A DNA stretch of 64,000 nt from Ustulina deusta. Lineage: Eukaryota; Ascomycota; Sordariomycetes; Xylariales; Xylariaceae. A program made the position numbers and the translations under genes. Under the pieces are notes generated by a model that was not told where the DNA came from, searched no databases, and was given only the letters and a program-made list of their open reading frames with translations. Position 1 is the first letter of the stretch, and every line of letters begins with the position of its first letter. Positions 57,764 to 64,000 of this stretch are shown piece after piece. The stretch lies in the NCBI GenBank assembly GCA_023159155.1, contig JAJNNX010000003.1, positions 1,364,001 through 1,428,000 of the forward strand, given 5' to 3'.

Positions 57764-60612
57764 TTAGCCTTGAGCAGCGGTGAGGAAGAAATCCAGTTCA
57801 TTGCCTTGCCCCATGACGTTTTCGTTCTCGGCAAGTTGCTCTAGCAGGCTTAGGAACGGGTCCTTTTCTTCTGCAGTCCCTGTGGCGGTGCTGCCATCGT
57901 GGCTCTTGGCGGCAGGAGTAGATGCTTCTACAGCGCCTTCTCCACTGTCGTCTTCGGCCTGCCAAGGAGCAGGAGAGGGGAACGTGTTCGTAGGCACTGT
58001 GCCAAACATGGGGTCATAGCTACTGAGACCTATTCCATTGCTACCGTTGTCTGTATTTTGAGTCGAAGTTGTAAAATTGCGTGGGCTAGAGACAGAGTTG
58101 CCCAGGAAACTCGGCATTTGATGTGATTGTTGTGCTGAGAACGCTGGTGTTGCCGGTACTTTATTTGCCAAGGGAACTGCGATCGAATCTCGTGCTTGGC
58201 TTATTGTCTGTCCTTCTGAGTGTGAGTGTATTAAGGGGGTCACGCGTACCATAGGCGAGCTTTGGGGCCCGGTAGCGAGCGAGAAACGACGAGAAGAGAC
58301 GCTTGGTACAGGTGGACCGATGGACGTTGGGCTGTTAATGCTGGCACTCAACGACGCAAGATTACCGGGCTCGGGCCGAGTGTGACTTGGGCTGACTGGA
58401 AATTTCCGTTTGAGATTTGGCCGGTCGGATTCACAATTGTCTCGGGGAGCATGTAAGTCGTGGCCCGTGTATGTGTCCGCAGTGAAGTCGACGACCACTT
58501 CCATAAGGCTCAGATTGGCTCCATCAAAGTGATACGACTCTCCTCCCGGGCCCGTAACATTTGCGTAGCGGCTGAAGAAATCCTCGAGATTGAACGCAGG
58601 CGAGTAGCGCATTGAGTTGGTAGCCAGTCGCTTGACAAGTTCCGCATGGGCGCTATAGACAGTCTGCAAGACCTCTCGTTGATGTTGCACGCTTACCCAC
58701 GCGTACCGCAGCTCGCTGAGTTGTTGCATTTCACGTGAAAGAAAATCCGCAGATGCGGCAAAAGTTCCCATGTCGCCTCCTCTTGCTCCCACCCTATTGT
58801 ATTGTGCTCCGTGGATATGAACCGTGCCGGCAGTGCAGAGGCAGTATCCTACAAAGGCTGGCCATTCAGTGGTCCCCGTCTGCTTCCCCAATTCTACCAG
58901 TTCGGTGATCGCATTGGCATGCAGGAAACACATATTTGTGGCCTCAATCTGCCATGATTGGTGCTGACCTGTCACGGCAAGTTCTGCAAGGTCAATGGGC
59001 AGAAACGGCCGATAGATCAAGCAATAAATCAAGTGGTAAATGAGCTTACTGAGCACTAAAACAGTGCATTCTGGATGCCCGAATAGCGTGTCTAGACTTG
59101 AAAAGACGTCTTCTGTACCAGATGCCCAAATATCGAGGTCTTGTCTTATCTTTGAAAGGCTTGAGAGCGTGTGCCATGGGAAATGTGAGTCGCCCTTGAC
59201 TCCTCCAGCCGCGAGGTAACGGTTCGTCACACCCAAGACGCGGCTAATATCAATGAGCATTGCGCTGCCCCCTTGGAATTTCCTGCCACCTCCCTGCAAA
59301 GAGTGAAGATTTGAACTGCTCTGAAAGAATTCGCCCTCAATCGGTAGGCCGCCGGGTGTTGGAAACCAACATGGTAACCGTAAGCAAATTGTTTTATCGC
59401 CAATAAGACACGGACGCTTCGAACCACAAGCAATAAATCTGTCGAGTAGGTAGCATGACCAAAATAATCGTCTTTTCATTTCACGTTCTAGAGGCGCGAT
59501 GGGGTCATTTGGATCTGCTTCGCGGTGCAACTCGAGGGCCGTGGCCATACCAATCGCGTTGGCTACACAATGAATTAGCTTAATTGAGACTCGAGCACTG
59601 GGAAGATACTCCCAAGGCAAATGTTACATACTCAGGAGCATGTAGGCTTTCTTCCCCTTTCCTGCTGCGATGTAGGCTATCACAAGGAGAAGGAGTGCTT
59701 GCAGAGTATCAATGACTGGCTCGTCAATATCAATCTCCTTTCTAGACATAGAAGCAAAATCCTCGCTTAACGTCACAGCGGATTGGTACCCAGTAGGATG
59801 TAGTGTATATCTGGATTCATTCAGCAACAAAATCGAAAACTCCTGTAAGCTAGTGGCCTACCTAGCAGCAACGGCGTATATAGCATGAACCAGGTACAGT
59901 GGTAGTTGGTTGAGCCGCAGCCGTTGCCGAACAGATGCCTCGTCTAGTATATGGTAAGGCTTTGCGTGGAAACGTGTAAAATACGTATCGAGGAGGGCAT
60001 CCGACGGAATAGCAGGAGGTGACTCGTTAGTCATGGCAGGAGAGTATCGGGCTGTGTCTGACCCAGATTCAGAGGTTCGAGATATGTCGAGAGCTGCACG
60101 TTTCGGCCTGGGTTCAGACGTTGCTGTGGGAGCTGCCAGTATTGAATCCGAAGTAGGCGCTTCGGTGTTATTATCCGACACCTCTGTGTTCGCACATTGT
60201 GGCTCTTCTGTGGTTAGTGAGCTGCCTAGCGTTTTCTTCCGGTCCTTGAGTTGTGCTTCTAGGCCGTCTACCCGCTTCAGCAGGGCCTCAAGCACGTCTG
60301 TTTTAGGCCCTCGTTTCTTAGGGACAGCATCTGTACTTGTGAAATGCAACTATCAGTGGCCGAAACAAGCGCACTGAGAAATCCAGCAAGAAGACGTACC
60401 GTATATACATGGGCATTGGAACACTTGGCATGCTTCGCAGGACGGGCGTAACCGATTGCATTTGATCTGGTCGCCAGCGATCAATTGTTAGCGTGGCTGC
60501 TGGATACGTTGCAGGCATTGGGAACCTTTAGGAGTTTGGGAGCCTGGTTGGTACCAACCTTACGTTTCCGACAGGATTTACAATTCATCGACTCTCGAGG
60601 TTCAGTGCTCAT
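57764..60612 (-). CDS. Zn2Cys6 transcription factor with fungal-specific regulatory domain
   Basis: Five exons, 60612-60559, 60466-60400, 60330-59862, 59810-59632 and 59562-57764, give 855 residues. Splicing introns 1 and 2 (92 and 69 nt) assembles a full binuclear zinc cluster: Cys11, 14, 21, 28, 31 and 38, reading [10 protein letters not shown] then [20 protein letters not shown]. It is followed by [19 protein letters not shown], the usual linker and short dimerisation coil. The middle region has HPYHILDE-like text and the Fungal_trans core ([32 protein letters not shown]), where RRLFW is the family mark. The C-terminal 250 residues are Ser/Pro/Thr-rich with an acidic, hydrophobic end, a likely activation domain. 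The start at 60612 ([11 protein letters not shown]) is provisional: in-frame ATGs at 60744 and nearer lie upstream. Intron lengths 3 and 4 are 51 and 69 nt. Target genes cannot be told. Confidence 0.9.
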
Positions 60613-63600
60613 GCGGCGTGCTGGCAAGCGTTCAATGCCCACCTGAGGTCGCGACATGACGAGGGAATGGGTGCCGTCTGAGCGGGCCAAGCTCATGTTC
60701 ACTAATTCGTGTAGAAGATGTGAGTTGCGTGAACGAGGACGCAAGTCTCTCTCCTGCGGAAATCGAAGATTCTTGATAGACTGGACGAGGTCGTAATGCT
60801 ATACCGTAGAGTTGGGTTAACACTTGATTCGGCTCCGTCAACGGCACGAGGGCGTACGTTTCGTCGCCGGGCTTCTGCTCATACTCAATGCTAGTCGTGG
60901 GTATTGTTGGTGTAAATTCATGTGTCTCAACCAATCACCGCATCATATAACTTGCAGATCACGAAGTTGGCTATGATGCAGCTGAGCTCACACGAGCGTC
61001 TGGCGGAAGCGATTCACATAATAAATGTCAGCTAAGTTACCCCATGCCAGACCCGTGCCATAAATTATGTGGTCCCTCGACAGACGCCTAGTGTACATTA
61101 TTCTATACTTTATCCCAAGATCGCGCTTATGCTCTGGGGTGCTCCATGTTCGCCACGCTAGGTTAACTCCTATCCTTGAACGGCGCCTTGACTATACTCT
61201 TCCGGGTTCACGGCCAACCTCCATTGCAAGGTCAGCGCGGGGCTGCAGCGGGGAAGCACTGTTGCAGGGGATGAGGATGCACTGGATGGACGCGTTGGAG
61301 AAAGCGTTATTCAAGTGATGTAGTATACGTGTACTGTACATGGCATCCGAGGTACATGGCTTTGAGCAGGGATGCAATATTGGTCAAAATTGCTAAAGAG
61401 GACAGAAGAAAAAGAAATGTATCAAAATTGAAGACAGAAATAAACACCCGTGCTTTGCAACATCTAATACAGAAGGATATTTGACAGCCGAGGCTCTATC
61501 TCCAAGTTGATTTCAGAAGGGCGTGATGGTGGAGGATCGTCGACGTGTAACCAACGCAAAGAACGCTGAACTACTAAGTAAGAAGGATAGGGCTCATACA
61601 TAGATCCACTAGCTGCTTATAGAAGTAGGCCAAGGAAAAAGGGATGCTGGGCAGTATATAAGAGTCGTCTAAAATGCCGGCCTTAACATGGCCCATGTCT
61701 CCAAACTTGCTAGGGTTATTACGCAAGACTCCGGGAGCGGCTTTCCGACATACAACAACAGATGGCAACCCATGTAAGGCGAGGTCCGGTTGTGGTGTGA
61801 AGGCGAAAAACTAGGAAATTCCTTGTTTGAGCAGAATTCCTAGGTATCCTATCCGCCAGCGGAACAAACCGTTGCTTGCTATTTCCGGTATGATAGGTAG
61901 GATGATAGGTAACATAGAGAACGATTAGAAGCGGTAGGTACAATACCAGGAGATGAAAAAAGACTCACTACAAACTAGCCTCTTGGATCTATATGTGCTA
62001 CCTGTTGCGTCATATCGTAGGATTCTGGTTCGAGAAGCTAGGCTCGAATGATTTTGCACCCACAAAAGTCTGTAGACCAGACGAACGTTACGCATAGTGA
62101 ATATCTGTCGGTAAATCGGTATTATGTTGAACTAGGATCGTGGGTTTTGAAAACCCCCACCTTATTCTCGTATCCAGAACCTGGTGAGTTATCTATTGTA
62201 GTGAGTTGAGTTCGCTTTCTAACAGCGCGATTGGTTTTCGCTAGTCAGCTCATCTCTAGAACCTAACCTGCTTAAGTTATATCAATCGAAGCCTCGTTCC
62301 TAGTAAGATCCTATGCATGACATCCAGAACTCCGGGACTCGGAGATAATAAATGACTTGCTTGGCGTGGAATCCAGTTCACCTTCAGGGTACTGTGAACG
62401 CTGATCTCTATTCTGGATATGGGAAGTACCCAAAATTTAAGCTGTCGATGACAGCAGATCATGTGAGAAACAACCGTTCACCGCTGCAAATAGTAAGCCT
62501 GTTCCATACTGAACTTCGAATGGTGTTTCATACCCAGGTTACAAATGAGTGCAGACAAATACCTTCGGTGTGCTAAACGTACTGGGCAACCGGGATCTAA
62601 TTGGCGCGCTAATGCCAGGCCAGGGGCAACGCTCCTATACCATTCTACTATTATAGCACCACTTTACAACTACTAGGTGTCAAGCTAACCTCACGGAAAA
62701 GACCACTGGAAGGGCATGGAAGCTTGCCCATAATAGGCCAGACGGCGGGTCGGTGCCGCCACAATTCGCGGAGTTGAGAGAGGATTGCCGATGCAAGTAC
62801 GGGAAGCCAATGCGTGTTATGAGTTAGTGTATGGCGAAGCTTTTCCGCTTGTGAAAGGTAGCAACGTTCAGATGCACAAGTTTACACTATGTATCATGGT
62901 TCATGGTCAGAAGTAATCTACCGTACTCTAAATGCTGGTGGCACTTCTCGCTTCGCTTGCGCACCATATCCAGATAAGAGACAAGTACGGATAGCGTCCG
63001 GCAAGCTGCAGGCGGCATACATATATCTGCCGCACCCTTAATATGCTTACTGCGTTACCGAGTGCCTAGATGTCATGCCATTGTGGATTACCGGGTCCCT
63101 GGACACCCTGAGGTTAGGTTTCGTTTATATACTGTACGTAGGCTAACGACTGTTGAGCTTGGCCATGTACACTACTCGCCTGCGCATGGACTGCCTACAC
63201 GAGCACAATAAGTACCATGCCTTCATCGACACCAGTTCTGTTCGTTAGAAAGATCGGACGAGCCATGATGACAGGCTAAAGGTTCTGGAACAGCTTACGG
63301 GTATAACGCTTTCTTTTATAGCTTACGGCTAGGGATTATCCTCGTCAAGAGGCTTCTTTCGTCCCCTGATTCAATCAAGTTGCGGCCGTTCGACGACATA
63401 CACTACCTTTAATGCCTGGATGGTGTTAATTTGATCGCCATAGCAGCATGTCCTTATGCGCCGCCTGATGTAGGTACTAGTAGCGTACGGCGCGACTCCA
63501 TTGCCAAGGATCCAAATTCTGAATCGTGAGGTCTGCCACCTAGCGTAGTGTAGGATACAGCCGCTGTGGGGGCCAGATAGCCCAAGTATGATATACAGTA

Positions 63601-64000
63601 CTGATAGCTACGGTTGGAATGTCATCCTGTTTTTTTTTTTTTTCAATACGACTCACGATAAGGCCTGTGGAGGAAGCGTGTATGAGCTACAAGTTGTAAT
63701 CATACTAAGTATATCCGTAGAATGATAGCAACTGGCATACTACGTAGATATGCCTGATTATGTCGGCTCGGACAGCTATAGCCCCAATAGGGATAGCATG
63801 TTGTAGTTCGCTGCAAGTCATGATTCGCCATCATGACATCCGAACAACCAATAGATACCAGCAGTCTGCATGAGTGAATGGACCTACTCCTTATGGTATA
63901 GGTACCTGGACTACGGTAGTCTCTGAGCGCTCTTGCTGTCCAACGCACTGCACACTCTGCGGAGGGTGCACCGAAAGGGGGACCGTCCAATAAATTGGGG
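60613..64000. other. Gene-poor right end of the window
   Basis: It holds the regulator's 5' flank and about 3 kb without a supported gene. The frame at 60934-60632 (minus) overlaps the likely leader of the regulator and may be an upstream exon in another phase. A T13-type run lies near 63630. Other frames are below 100 codons and featureless. Confidence 0.45.

Overview
The window is nuclear DNA of a filamentous ascomycete (Pezizomycotina, most likely Sordariomycetes). Genes are split by short introns (about 38-182 nt) with GTRNGT donors, CTRAC branch sites and YAG acceptors. The gene set is typical of these fungi: a KEX1 carboxypeptidase, an RTA1-type seven-helix protein, an FRE-type ferric reductase, a Zn2Cys6 regulator, a GPI-anchored cell-wall protein, a MIZ-finger protein, a BOI-type polarity protein and a relic of a NACHT-type NLR. 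One nuclear tRNA-His(GTG) carries an 18-nt intron. I cannot name the species.

Layout. 1-274: 3' end of a MARVEL-like membrane protein (+). 2427-4326: GMC oxidoreductase (-). 6559-7440: mitochondrial DUF1279 protein (+). 9933-10544: STF2-like small protein whose ATG is split by an intron (+). 10687-10890: possible small membrane ORF (-). 11180-12946: mitochondrial methionyl-tRNA formyltransferase (-). 14663-15259: small secreted GPI protein (+). 18194-18283: tRNA-His (-). About 18467-19630: NLR pseudogene (-). 20754-23852: SH3-SAM-PH protein (-). 26573-30431: MIZ/SP-RING protein (+). 32435-34442: KEX1 (-). 35484-35941 (+) and 35910-36868 (-): two small spliced convergent ORFs with overlapping ends. 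40340-41778: TGL2-like mitochondrial lipase (-). 43574-44704: RTA1 protein (+). 46047-47973: repeat-bearing coiled-coil protein (+). 51525-53891: ferric reductase (+). 57764-60612: Zn2Cys6 regulator (-).

The genes do not form an operon-like or biosynthetic cluster; they are mostly independent housekeeping and surface genes. Three encode likely mitochondrial proteins (DUF1279, FMT1, TGL2-like), and STF2 relatives are linked to ATP synthase and stress in yeast. Several act at the cell surface or secretory pathway (GPI protein, KEX1, RTA1, ferric reductase, BOI). Gene models were joined by hand: wherever I give exons, the reading phase was checked and the total length is a multiple of three.

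Intergenic DNA is long and rich in TACCTA/TAGGTA words, with one very AT-rich block (about 1395-1530) that may be a RIP-mutated relic. I found no CRISPR array, rRNA or intact transposon. No clear new system is visible. The most interesting items are the split start codon of the STF2-like gene, the NLR relic that lacks its NACHT core, the recent repeat expansion in the coiled-coil gene, the extra cysteines in the MIZ finger, and the overlapping convergent pair at 35.9 kb.
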